From Flavobacteriales bacterium (GTDB taxonomy: Bacteria; Bacteroidota; Bacteroidia; CAIKAF01), in contig JAKRSD010000015.1 in NCBI GenBank assembly GCA_022402535.1, forward strand, positions 106,970-170,969: a DNA stretch of 64,000 nucleotides, in the 5' to 3' direction. Position 1 is the first letter of the stretch. Every line of letters starts with the position of its first letter. The notes beneath the pieces were generated by a model, which searched no databases, was not told the origin of the DNA, and worked only from the letters and a program-made list of their open reading frames with translations. Positions 10,315 to 20,400 of this stretch are shown here, piece by piece. The translations under genes and the position numbers were made by a program.

Positions 10315-10686
10315 ATGAACATAAAAATGAAGCTCTTATTAGTCACCGTTATCCTTTGTATAACCAGTTTACCGGCATTTAGTCAAAAGGGTTTAAACAA
10401 GAACTTTATCGGCTATTGGGCATCAGATGCCACATCAACCAGAACAGTCATTTTTAAGGACAAAGAGGATATACTCCAAATGGTGAAATGGGATAGCAGC
10501 GATGGCGAAGAAATTGAAGTAAATGAAATGCAGGTTGTGGGGGCTTCAATAAAAACGAAAGAAACGACACGGTCAACCAACTGGGTAATTGAATGCACCT
10601 ATACAATCGTAGATAAAAACAAACTTAAATGTGTTATCGTTCGTGAGGATAATACGACTACCATTTTTCTAAACAGACGAAAATAA
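10315..10686 (+). CDS. Small secreted hypothetical protein
   Basis: 123 aa; signal peptide MNIKMKLLLVTVILCITSLPAFSQ. Confidence 0.6.
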   Translation: MNIKMKLLLVTVILCITSLPAFSQKGLNKNFIGYWASDATSTRTVIFKDKEDILQMVKWDSSDGEEIEVNEMQVVGASIKTKETTRSTNWVIECTYTIVDKNKLKCVIVREDNTTTIFLNRRK

Positions 10687-10719
10687 TGCCACAAAATGAA
10701 GTAAAGCGGCAACATAACG

Positions 10720-10960
10720 TTTTGCTTAAGGGTGGTTATTTTTTTAATTTCAAATAAAAGCCCCATAGGGGCGGAATATGGGTAGTAACCAGACAGTCAA
10801 GTTTGAAATAAGCCCCGACATTTATCGTCGGGGTAGGGGCGAAATAAAACATTGTTGTCTGAAACAATATATTCGACCCCTCTGGGGTCGTTCATTTTCG
10901 AGGAATTTGTTTTTCTATAAATATGTGACCCCTACGGGGTCGTATATTTATCTTTATGCA
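10720..10960. repeat. REP-like composite palindromic repeat cluster R2, copy 1
   Basis: ttaatttcaaataaaagccccataggggcggaatatg ... ccccgacatttatcgtcgggg ... cgacccctctggggtcg ... gacccctacggggtc. Confidence 0.75.
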
Positions 10961-11049
10961 GGTTAATGGCTTCGTTCTTAAGGATATATAATCTGTAAGC
11001 CATAAAAATGGGAATTGTAATCCTCTTGAAAATGTTGAATTCATGTTGT

Positions 11050-11082
11050 TCGACCCCCGACGAAGAATGTCGGGGGCGTTTT
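11050..11082. repeat. REP-like hairpin CCCCCGAC-N-GTCGGGGG
   Basis: cgacccccgacgaagaatgtcgggggcgtttttt; related copy at 11643-11675. Confidence 0.65.
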
Positions 11083-11129
11083 TTGGTTGGGAATTTTTGA
11101 AGGCGGTGAAACGGGATATGTTTATCCGC

Positions 11130-11615
11130 TTACCTGAGTTTAAACGAAATGGGAAGATTAAACATAACTTTCACAGGCTTTCCTCTCTGAATGCCCGGAG
11201 TGAATTTGGGAAACTTACTGACGGCTTTAAGTGCTTCCTCATCACACCCGAAGCCTATTCCCTTCAGTAATTTTATCTCGGTTACTTTACCTTTTGTATT
11301 CACCACAAAGGATACATACACGAATCCTTCCACACCGGCGACTTTCGCTTTTTGGGGGTAAACGATGGTTTTACTTAAGAATCTGGCTATTTCTGTTTGG
11401 GTGCATTCTGCAGCCAATTCTTCACTTTTTGCATTTTCACATCCCTTAAATCGGGGCATTTTTTCAACTAAATTAAATACGGTTTCCGTTTCTCCGTTTT
11501 TCTGTTGGCCAAGGGCCACAAATGGTAAAAACATAAGAAGAAAAAAAGCAGGGTTTCCCTTTTTTAAGAGGCTGTTTATCAATTTCATTGCTTTATTATT
11601 TATGGTTGAATGCAT
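11130..11615 (-). CDS. TonB C-terminal domain protein
   Basis: IVYPQKAKVAGVEGFVYVSFVVNTKGKVTEIKLLKGIGFGCDEEALKAVSKFPKFTPGIQRGKPVKVMFNLPISFKL. Confidence 0.9.
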   Translation of the reverse strand: MHSTINNKAMKLINSLLKKGNPAFFLLMFLPFVALGQQKNGETETVFNLVEKMPRFKGCENAKSEELAAECTQTEIARFLSKTIVYPQKAKVAGVEGFVYVSFVVNTKGKVTEIKLLKGIGFGCDEEALKAVSKFPKFTPGIQRGKPVKVMFNLPISFKLR

Positions 11616-11642
11616 GGTATTTCACAAATCTAATAAAATTGT

Positions 11643-11726
11643 TCGACCTCCGACGATGAATGTCGGGGGCGTTTTGGGATAGGGAAATTGATTTCTTAAA
11701 CATATGACCCCTTCGGGGTCATCTCA
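11643..11726. repeat. REP-like hairpins (CTCCGAC/GTCGGGG and GACCCC-TTC-GGGGTC)
   Basis: Inverted repeats similar to R2 units. Confidence 0.6.
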
Positions 11727-11926
11727 CCTTCGCTCTTCCCGTCTATTCCATGCCCCTCGAATACCCTCGGTGGATGCGCTTTCTAATTTCCCTCTCAATT
11801 GCAGAACTGTTTTTGGGTTATACAACCGTTGTATAAATTCTTTACTTTGTCCATACAATCATAAAAGCAGCAAGGAAACTGAACCTGCCAAGGTATAAAC
11901 GGAAAAGGATCAAAACAGGCATCAAC

Positions 11927-12343
11927 ATGAAAGTAAAACAAATGATCATCCCGCTATTGCTTATTATCATAACAGGTATCGGGAGCTATTTTATCGCGCA
12001 TCAATGGGCGGTTCATATTCTTTCCGAAAATCCATCGGATATAAACCTGTCAGATAATTTCAATAGGCTTGTGTTTAGCGTTTTTAAAACCGTATTTGCA
12101 ATCTTGAGTGCTACTGTCGTATTGCCGGCAATGATTTACCGTCTTACCCTAAATCAGTCAGGTATGTTTATGGGTTGGAAAGGGTTTTTTATTTTGGAAG
12201 GAACCGGTGTGTTGCTCTCTTTTTTGCTCACGCCACCCGATATATTTTCTACCCTGTTGTTTTTGGGGGCATGGCAATTGCCTGTGTTGGTAAATGTGCT
12301 GGTCATACTGAAGAAAAAAAGAGCCGTTAATCAGGAAGTATAA
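11927..12343 (+). CDS. Hypothetical membrane protein
   Basis: 138 aa with several hydrophobic segments. Confidence 0.55.
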   Translation: MKVKQMIIPLLLIIITGIGSYFIAHQWAVHILSENPSDINLSDNFNRLVFSVFKTVFAILSATVVLPAMIYRLTLNQSGMFMGWKGFFILEGTGVLLSFLLTPPDIFSTLLFLGAWQLPVLVNVLVILKKKRAVNQEV

Positions 12344-12366
12344 TCCCGTTTTTTTATTTTTTCCTG

Positions 12367-12515
12367 TTTTGCTGAGGGTTGGCGTTTTTCTTAATTTCAA
12401 ATAAAGAGCCCTATAGGGGCGGAATATGATTAGAAATAAGGTGGACATGTTATGGTCATAAGCCCCGAAGCGGCGAAATAAAAAATGGCTAATTGTATAT
12501 TATATTCGACCTTAT
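12367..12515. repeat. REP-like composite repeat R2, copy 2
   Basis: ttttgctgagggttggcgtttttcttaatttcaaataaagagccctataggggcggaatatg...taagccccgaagcggcgaaataaaaaatgg...attcgacc parallels 10720-10880. Confidence 0.7.
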
Positions 12516-12526
12516 TCATAGCCCTC

Positions 12527-12886
12527 AAGCCGGGCGGGCTTTTACTTTCTTTGCCTTGCCCAAAGAAAGTAAACAAAGAAAAGGCACTGCTTCCGGAGGC
12601 GTTGCGGAGCACCGGAAGAAAAAGGCTAAAACGGCTCCAAGGCTTCGCCGTTTCTTAACGCCTTTTTCTTCCTACGCTGCCGAAAGCAGGGCTTCTTTCT
12701 CCGGATGGCATCGGGTTTGCAGGCGGGGAACCCACACGGTGAAAATTCCGTCAAAAGGGCGGGTCAAAAGGCACCGCAGGGGCCGGCTTCCCGCCCTTTA
12801 GGAATTGAACCGTATGTGGGTCGCCGAAAACCCGCAGCCTTGATTTTTTTGATTCTTTTTTCATCAAGGAAAAAAGAATGCCCCGC
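12527..12886. repeat. ~350-bp highly structured non-coding element
   Basis: Perfect stems: 12541-12553/12561-12573 (13 bp), 12614-12626/12660-12672 (13 bp), 12754-12763/12790-12799 (10 bp), 12852-12862/12869-12879 (11 bp); no convincing ORF. Confidence 0.7.
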
Positions 12887-13051
12887 GGCGAGCGTAAAAA
12901 GAAATATTTTCTGCTCAAGGTTGGTGTTTTCACCTTTTTTTGTTTTCATCCTGCCATTTTCGGTTTCTGTCCCGATTTGAGGGGTTTTTATCCGGGTGGG
13001 AAAAGTCCGCTCTTTTAACCCCGTACCTTTGGTTTATTAAATTGAAACAAT

Positions 13052-13795
13052 ATGAAAATCAAAGGAATGATTTTGGCGATGGTGTTTTTTACCCTTTCGT
13101 TTACCCCGTATGCCCAACACAGTTTTGAGTTAGGCGGCGGGTGGGGCAATATGGGCTTAAGTCCGGGAACCACCTGGAAACCCTATTCCTGGTCGGCCGG
13201 ATCGCGCAAAGAAGCCGCCGGTATGTTCAGTTACCGATACGTGGGCCAAAAGAAAGTGTACTATGCGCCCTTTGCCCGGCTCTATTATGGCAATAACTGG
13301 TCCTTATCGGGCGGCATTAATTTAATGATGCTCAACCTGGGTTTCGGCGGTCTCGGCGTAAACATCCTGAAGCCCATGTCGGCATATAGTCCCGAATCCC
13401 GCAAAGGGAAATGGTTTGGTACTTATGAGGTGAATTTTGCCTCGGTGTCTATCGGGGGTAATATTACTCCTAACCGCGGGGTACGTGGCAAAAACAGCGG
13501 CGTGCGCGAATGGACCGACACGCTGGATGCTTTCGGAAACCAGTATTATCCGTTTAAGGATACGTACGAACCCCAAAACGGAGGCCGATATACATGTATT
13601 CAGTATTCGGTGCCCATGGTATTGCGGTTTTGGAATATGGTTACCAATAAAACGGGTGTGGGTTTCTTTTTGTCGGCAGATTGTATGGTATTTGAAAAAT
13701 CGCTGAATTTTAATTCGCCCGTTTCTATCGGGTATGATGTGCAGGCCGGCATGGCGCTTTTACTGTTTAATGAAAAGAAAAATCGAAAAAAGTAA
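13052..13795 (+). CDS. Hypothetical secreted/outer-membrane protein
   Basis: Signal peptide MKIKGMILAMVFFTLSFTPYAQ; aromatic-rich, beta-barrel-like. Confidence 0.5.
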   Translation: MKIKGMILAMVFFTLSFTPYAQHSFELGGGWGNMGLSPGTTWKPYSWSAGSRKEAAGMFSYRYVGQKKVYYAPFARLYYGNNWSLSGGINLMMLNLGFGGLGVNILKPMSAYSPESRKGKWFGTYEVNFASVSIGGNITPNRGVRGKNSGVREWTDTLDAFGNQYYPFKDTYEPQNGGRYTCIQYSVPMVLRFWNMVTNKTGVGFFLSADCMVFEKSLNFNSPVSIGYDVQAGMALLLFNEKKNRKK

Positions 13796-13840
13796 TGCGG
13801 ATTTCGGCAATTGGATACATTTGAATAGTAAGTTATCAGC

Positions 13841-14866
13841 GTGAATAATCAATTATTGAATAAAATACTCAAAAGGCGCATGGTACTTCATGCGCTTTTT
13901 TGGGTTATACTGGCCTCCGCGTTCAGCATCGGGTTTTGGGGAAATTCATTTTCGTGGCGCTATGTTATGCTGAATTATTTCGGCACCCTGCTTACGTATT
14001 TTTTGTATGTAAATGCAGTGCTTTATGTAGCTTACGATTTTTTATTCCGCAGAAAAAAGTACATTTTTTCGGCGCTGATTTTTATCATGATTACAGTTTT
14101 ATCAGCTCAGGCCAGTGCCTGGATTTACAATGTAACCAACACCCGCGGCGATGAAGTGGCCCTGTTTAATTTTTTACCGTTTTATATTTTTTTGGCAGCC
14201 TTTACTTTGGCACTGAAAATCGCCCGTTCAACGTATCTGAATTTACTTAAAGAAATCGATATCAAGCAAAATCTGTTAAATCAAAAAGAATACTTTTTAC
14301 GCTCGCAGATTCACCCCCATTTTTTGTTTAATACATTAAATAATTTTTATGGATTAGCCTTAGAAAAATCGGATGAGCTGCCCGATTATATGCTCCGTCT
14401 TTCCAATATCCTGCGGCATCAGATTTATCATTCTGAACATTCCAAAATTGCTTTGGATAAAGAAATTCGTTTTCTGAAGGATTATGTGGCACTTCAAAAA
14501 ATCCGTCATGCAGATAATTTGTCGTTCCGGTTTTCTTTTCCCGAAGCGGTGGACGCGAATGCGTATATTCCTCCTTCGATTCTTATCGTGTTTTTTGAGA
14601 ATGCATTTAAACACAGCAATACCATTTCGAGCCAGTTGATTGAGATAGAAGGATATTTAAAAGTACAACAGGATGAAATGCATTTTTATTTAAAAAACTC
14701 GTATCCCGATGTTGTGCAGATGACGGATGAACAAAGTCATGGATTAGGGTTGAAGAATGTGAAAAACAGGCTGAGTCTGCTGGGAGAAAATAGCTATGCA
14801 TTGCATACAAGTAAGGAAAAGGGCATATTTACCGTTGCATTAACCCTGAAATTGATAAAGCCATGA
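13841..14866 (+). CDS. LytS/YehU-type sensor histidine kinase
   Basis: QIHPHFLFNTLNNFYGLALEKSDELPDYMLRLSNILRH; GTG start. Confidence 0.9.
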   Translation: MNNQLLNKILKRRMVLHALFWVILASAFSIGFWGNSFSWRYVMLNYFGTLLTYFLYVNAVLYVAYDFLFRRKKYIFSALIFIMITVLSAQASAWIYNVTNTRGDEVALFNFLPFYIFLAAFTLALKIARSTYLNLLKEIDIKQNLLNQKEYFLRSQIHPHFLFNTLNNFYGLALEKSDELPDYMLRLSNILRHQIYHSEHSKIALDKEIRFLKDYVALQKIRHADNLSFRFSFPEAVDANAYIPPSILIVFFENAFKHSNTISSQLIEIEGYLKVQQDEMHFYLKNSYPDVVQMTDEQSHGLGLKNVKNRLSLLGENSYALHTSKEKGIFTVALTLKLIKP

Positions 14867-15549
14867 ATAAATTTAGTGTGTTGATTGCCGATGATGAGCC
14901 CATTCAACGAAAGATTATGCAGGACTACTGTATAAAATCGCGTTTTTTTCATACAGTTTCCTTGGCCAAAGATGGGGTAGAAGCCCTGGAATTGCTGAAT
15001 CAGACACATTATGATCTGCTATTATTGGATATCAACATGCCCTTATTGTCGGGATTGAGTTTAGCCCGATCGGTGAAAAAGAATACCAAAATAATTTTTG
15101 TTACTGCCTATTCCGAACATGCCGTGGAGGCCTTTGAACTCAATGTGATTGATTACCTGTTGAAACCGGTTTCCTTTGAACGGTTTATTAAAGCCATTCA
15201 GAAACTTATTCCTGAAGAACAAACTCAGCCCGCATCTTCAGGCAGAACCTTTATCCATGTAAAACAGGGTAAAAAAATACTCAAGGTAAATTTGGAAGAT
15301 ATTCTCTATTGCGAATCAAAGGGAAACAATACCCGTATTTTTCTGGAATCTGATACGCAGATTGATGTATATCTGCCGTTAATAAAACTGCAGGAGGAAT
15401 TGCCGAATGAGATGTTTACCCGTATCCATCGGGCGTTTATTGTAAACAACCATAAAATAACCGCGATAGAGAATAGCATGCTTTATATAGGCAGTAAAAC
15501 CATCCCGATTGGCGCCAGTTATAAAGAGGGGTTGGAAAAATGGCTGTGA
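14863..15549 (+). CDS. LytTR-family response regulator
   Basis: Receiver domain (LLLLDINMPLLSG) plus LytTR domain (ILYCESKGNNTRIFL...RIHRAFIVNNHKI). Confidence 0.93.
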   Translation: MNKFSVLIADDEPIQRKIMQDYCIKSRFFHTVSLAKDGVEALELLNQTHYDLLLLDINMPLLSGLSLARSVKKNTKIIFVTAYSEHAVEAFELNVIDYLLKPVSFERFIKAIQKLIPEEQTQPASSGRTFIHVKQGKKILKVNLEDILYCESKGNNTRIFLESDTQIDVYLPLIKLQEELPNEMFTRIHRAFIVNNHKITAIENSMLYIGSKTIPIGASYKEGLEKWL

Positions 15550-15616
15550 ATGTATCTATGAGTATTAATAAATTGGTTTAAGTACTGCTTCTGCTTTTCA
15601 AAAAGAAAGATCAGAT

Positions 15617-16858
15617 TTATTTTCCCTTTTTCTTTTTGCGTTGTTTTTCTTCCAGTTCTTCCGCTTCTTTCAGCAGTTCATCCAGCTTGTACATTTCGGG
15701 TTGAGCTTCCAGCACAATTTCTTTGTAAACGTCTTTATTAATTTTCAGGGTATCAATTTTTTTGCCGAGCAGATTTTCAATTTCTGTTAAAAGCGGTTTT
15801 TCTTCTTTGCTGCAAAACGAAATGGCCTGTCCCTTTTGGGTTCCACGGCCAGTGCGGCCTATGCGGTGTACGTAGTTTTCGGGGTCTTCGGGCAGGTCGT
15901 AATTAATCACAAACTGAACGCCGCTCACATCAATGCCGCGGGCGCTTACATCGGTGGCAATCAGAATATGAAATTTGCCTTCGCGAAAATCGTTCAATAC
16001 CCGTATGCGTTCTTTTTGTTCTTTATCGCCGTGCAGGGTTCCGGTTTCAATGCCGGCCCGTTCCATGGCTTTATGCACCCGTTCGGCCCGCACTTTGGTG
16101 CGCACGAATACCAACATTTTCTGCCCGGGATTTTCTTTAATCAGCTTTTCCAGAAAAAATCGTTTGTCGTCCATTTCAATGAAGGTGACAAAGTGCGTTA
16201 CATTTCTGGAAACGGGGTCTTTGGGAGATATCTGTATGCGCAGGGCCTTATTTCCAACCAGGGAATAAGCCAGTTTTTTGATTTTGTTGTCGATCGTGGC
16301 CGAAAAGAACAGCGTCTGCCGTTGTTTGGGTAAAAACTTAATCAAATCTTTCACATCAGAAATAAAGCGGGGGTCGAGCATGCGGTCAGCTTCATCCAGC
16401 ACAAGCACTTCAATCCGGCTTAGGTTAATAAAACCCTGGCTCACCAGATCGAACATACGTCCGGGTGTGGTTACCAATATATCCACGCCTTTGCTCAGTT
16501 TGGCAATCTGGGCGTCCTGTTCCACGCCGCCAAACACACAGAGTGTGCTTACCTGCGTATATTTTCCGATGGTATTGAACACATCGGTAATCTGTAGGGC
16601 CAGTTCGCGGGTGGGCACCATCACCACACAACGGATAAAATCGGTGCCTTTGATTTTTTTTCGTTCGTGCAGATAACTGAGCACCGGAATGGCAAAAGCG
16701 GCCGTTTTTCCGGTGCCGGTTTGGGCTATGGCCAATACATCTTCGCGGTTGAGAATGGCCGGCAACGATTTAAACTGAATATCCGTAGGTCTTCGCAGGC
16801 CCATTTCATTCAGGCTTTTTTTGATTTCGGGTGCTATGTTATACTCTTCAAACTTCAT
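15617..16858 (-). CDS. DEAD-box RNA helicase (RhlE-like)
   Basis: AQTGTGKTAAFAIP, DEADRML, SAT, HRIGRTGR; start MKFEEYNIAPEIKKSL. Confidence 0.95.
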   Translation of the reverse strand: MKFEEYNIAPEIKKSLNEMGLRRPTDIQFKSLPAILNREDVLAIAQTGTGKTAAFAIPVLSYLHERKKIKGTDFIRCVVMVPTRELALQITDVFNTIGKYTQVSTLCVFGGVEQDAQIAKLSKGVDILVTTPGRMFDLVSQGFINLSRIEVLVLDEADRMLDPRFISDVKDLIKFLPKQRQTLFFSATIDNKIKKLAYSLVGNKALRIQISPKDPVSRNVTHFVTFIEMDDKRFFLEKLIKENPGQKMLVFVRTKVRAERVHKAMERAGIETGTLHGDKEQKERIRVLNDFREGKFHILIATDVSARGIDVSGVQFVINYDLPEDPENYVHRIGRTGRGTQKGQAISFCSKEEKPLLTEIENLLGKKIDTLKINKDVYKEIVLEAQPEMYKLDELLKEAEELEEKQRKKKKGK

Positions 16859-16984
16859 AAAATGGGTTATCAAGCCGGAAACGGATTGACGGCAAAGGTA
16901 ATGTTATGCCGTGGTTTATAATTTTTTAATTTTGAGGAATGGTATTAGTGCAACTAATACTTAAAATCTCCGTTTTACGTACGC

Positions 16985-17380
16985 ATGGAATCAAACATTT
17001 TATCACCCGAGTTATCCAGAAAATTTGCGAACCGCAAAAATATTCTGTTGGTATTATCCATAATTTTTGATGTAATCGGTATTCTGTCATACTTCATTCC
17101 ATCGTTGGGTGAGTTTGGCGATATTGTTTGGGCGCCCATTGCAGGGTTTGCACTCTATGTAATGTATGGCGGATATCTGGGTGTGTTTGGAGGGATGTTT
17201 GTGTTTCTGGAAGAAATTATTCCATTCACGGATTTTATCCCCGGTTTTTTAATCATGTGGTTTTTGAAATTTGTGGTTTTCCGCAAAAAAACGGAGCGGC
17301 AGTTTATGGAAAGTTATGCTCCTGATAAGGCTTTACAGGCCAAAGAAAATACTAAACCCCTTCCTGCTTCTAAAGCATAG
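16985..17380 (+). CDS. Hypothetical membrane protein
   Basis: 131 aa with transmembrane segments. Confidence 0.55.
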   Translation: MESNILSPELSRKFANRKNILLVLSIIFDVIGILSYFIPSLGEFGDIVWAPIAGFALYVMYGGYLGVFGGMFVFLEEIIPFTDFIPGFLIMWFLKFVVFRKKTERQFMESYAPDKALQAKENTKPLPASKA

Positions 17381-17468
17381 TTTTCCCAATTTATATCTTT
17401 TTAATACATGGAGGGATGTTAACTTCCATGCAATGTGTATTTTCACATCAGAAAATTTACACACAAAC

Positions 17469-20400
17469 ATGAGATTACGCTTTACGCTAGCCGCTCTCTT
17501 CCTCACCACTTTCATCAGTTCGTATTCGCAAACCAAACCGGAATCATGGAGTTCGGGACCTGTTTATCCTACGGTGGCCACATTGGTTCCCGTAGAATTG
17601 GAACAGGGCAAAGTGGATACGGTGATTCTGAAACCCAATTTTCAGAAAAGGGATAAACCCGAAACGTTTTACAAAGGGGTTCAAAGTCCCGACCCGGTAT
17701 GGCAGCAGTTCAACAACATGGAAAAAGCAGCCAGCGCCACCGTGAATTGGAATTTACTCGGATTATCCACCACGGCGGTTTCGCCACCGGATCCATCAGG
17801 AGATGTGAGTACGCAGCATTATATTCAGGCTATAAATGCTTCGGGCGGTTCTACATACCGTATTATCAATAAAAACACGGGTGTAGATGTGTTGGCCAGT
17901 GCCAATATGAGCTCCATAGGAGGCCCCACCGGATTGGGCGATCCGATTGTTTTATATGACAGGGCCGCCGATCGATGGATGCTTTCGCAGTTTTCATCTA
18001 CCCAAAACCGGTTGATTGTCTATTACTCACAGACCAATAATCCGCAGGGAAGTTATTATGTATATACGTTTACCTGTCCAAGCTTTCCGGATTATCCCAA
18101 ATATGCTATCTGGCCTACACAGGATGCCATTATTGTAAGTACCAATGAGGGAACCAATGCCGTATATGCCATTAGGAGAAGTCCCATGCTCACGGGCGGC
18201 GCCACCACATTTCTGCGCACCACAACGGCCAAATTATCCGGATTCGGATTTACATCCATAACACCCGTAAATCCTCAGGGAGCGGGAATTCCCATAAATC
18301 AAAAACCGATGTTTGCCCGCCACCGCGATACCGAAGTACATAATCCCATCGGTACTCCCGGAAATGATTTTATAGACATTTATGAAGTTACCGTAAACTG
18401 GGTCACCAATGCCATCAGCATTGCCATCACACAGAATATTGCTGTTTCTGAATTCAATTCTTCGCTTTGCGGATTAACGAGCTTCAACTGTTTCGGTCAG
18501 CCTGGAACCAGTGTAACTTTAGATCCGCTTCGCGAACCCATTATGTTCGATATTCCTTTCCGGGTTTTTGATACGCATCAGTCTATGGTGATGGCCTGGG
18601 TAACGAATGTGGGGTCAAACCGAGGAGGCGTGCGTTGGGCTGAACTCAGAAGACCATTGGGAGTTTCCACAGGCGGTTGGACCTTATATCAGGAAGGCAC
18701 TTTTGCGCCTAATGACGGATTGAACCGCTGGATGCCCACCATTCAGATTGATAAACACGGGAACATTTTGTTGGCGTATGCTACTTCGGGTACCGCCACC
18801 GGGCAGTTTCCCTCACTTCGCTATACGGGCAGAAAACCCTGCGACCCCTTGGGTGTGATGAGCATGAGCGAGCAGGTGCTGTTTGCCGGAACGGGCAGCC
18901 GAACGGCAGATACCCGCTATGGCGATTATTTTCATATGTCGCTCGATCCCACGGATGAAGAAACATTCTTTTTCACCGGGCAGTATATTGTATCGGGCGG
19001 GCAATGGAGAACCCGTAATGCTTCGCTGAAAATAAACCGCGATGCGCTGGATTTGGCTCTGAAAAGTGCCGCCCGAGTGAATAATGGCTCTCTTTGTTCG
19101 GCTACGGATAATTTTTCCGTAACGGTAGAAAACAAAGGTTCCACCAATATTACCAACGGTATTCTGCGCTATAAAGTGAATAACGGTTCATTTGTAAATC
19201 ATCCGTACACGCAGACCATCAATTCCGGGCAGACGGCGAATATCATAGTGCCCGTTGCCGGTCTTGTGAATGGAAACAATACGGTAACGTTCGTTACCCA
19301 GACGATAAACGGCACCGCACCCGATAATGCAATCTGTAACGATACTGCCGCAGTTACCGTGATCATTAGCGTAAGTACACCTACCATTACTCCGGTGATT
19401 ACTACTCCCGTGAGTTGTAACAACGGCAATAACGGCGTGATAACCGTAGGCACATCGGGAACATCAGGAACCGTAAATTACAGTGTGAACGGAGGTTCCA
19501 ATACCACCAATTCCGTGTTCAGTAATTTATCACCCAATACATACACATTCACACTAACAGACGGCGCAGGCTGCACGGCAACATCCTCTCCGGTGGTATT
19601 ATCTAATCCGCCCGCAATCTCCGTGAGCGGAGCCATTACCACACAAATTTCGTGTGCGAACGGCAATAATGGCGTAATTACCATTACGGCTTCGGGCGGT
19701 ACGGGAAGTCTTCAGTATAGTATCAACGGGACCAATTATCAGCCTTCTAATATCTTTTCAGGCTTATCCGCAGGAAATTACACGGTGTATGTGCGCGATG
19801 CCAATTTATGTGTAAAAACGGGCAATACCCTGAATTTAGCCAATCCTACTCCCGTAAATGCTTCGGCTACGATTACCGTTCCACTCACCTGTCCCGGCAC
19901 CACGGGAACAGTAACCCTTTCGGGGGCCGGAGGCACAGGTCCTTATACCTTCTCACAAAACGGAACCACCTTCGGAGCGGGCAATTCATTCAGCGGATTG
20001 GCAGCTGGAACCTATACTTTTTATGTGCGTGACTCTAAACTCTGTGTAGCGACCACTTCTGTAACGTTAACGGTTCCCAATGCACCATCGATTTCGGCAA
20101 CTACCACATCAACCGCCTGTGTTGGCGGAAACAGCGGTACGGCCACGGTGAATGCTACGGGCGGCTCAGGAGGATTTACTTATTCCATTAACGGGGTGAA
20201 TTACGGAGCTTCCAACACATTCAGCAATCTTTCTGCAGGAACCTATACGCTTTATGTGAAAGATGTGAATAACTGCGTGTTTACCACACAGGCCACGGTA
20301 GGGCAGGGAAGTCCCATTACGGTAACTCCACAGATTACCACTTCTGTGTTGTGTAATAATGCCGCTACGGGCGTAATAACCGTTTCGGTTACCAATACTA

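Noticed and set aside
12493-12980. Several short ORFs in the 12.5-12.98 kb region
   Set aside because: They lie in the stem-rich element and read as low-complexity basic peptides; better explained as a non-coding structured element.
17271-17468. N-terminal extension of the SprB-repeat ORF
   Set aside because: Overlaps the upstream CDS; a clear signal peptide begins at ATG 17469.
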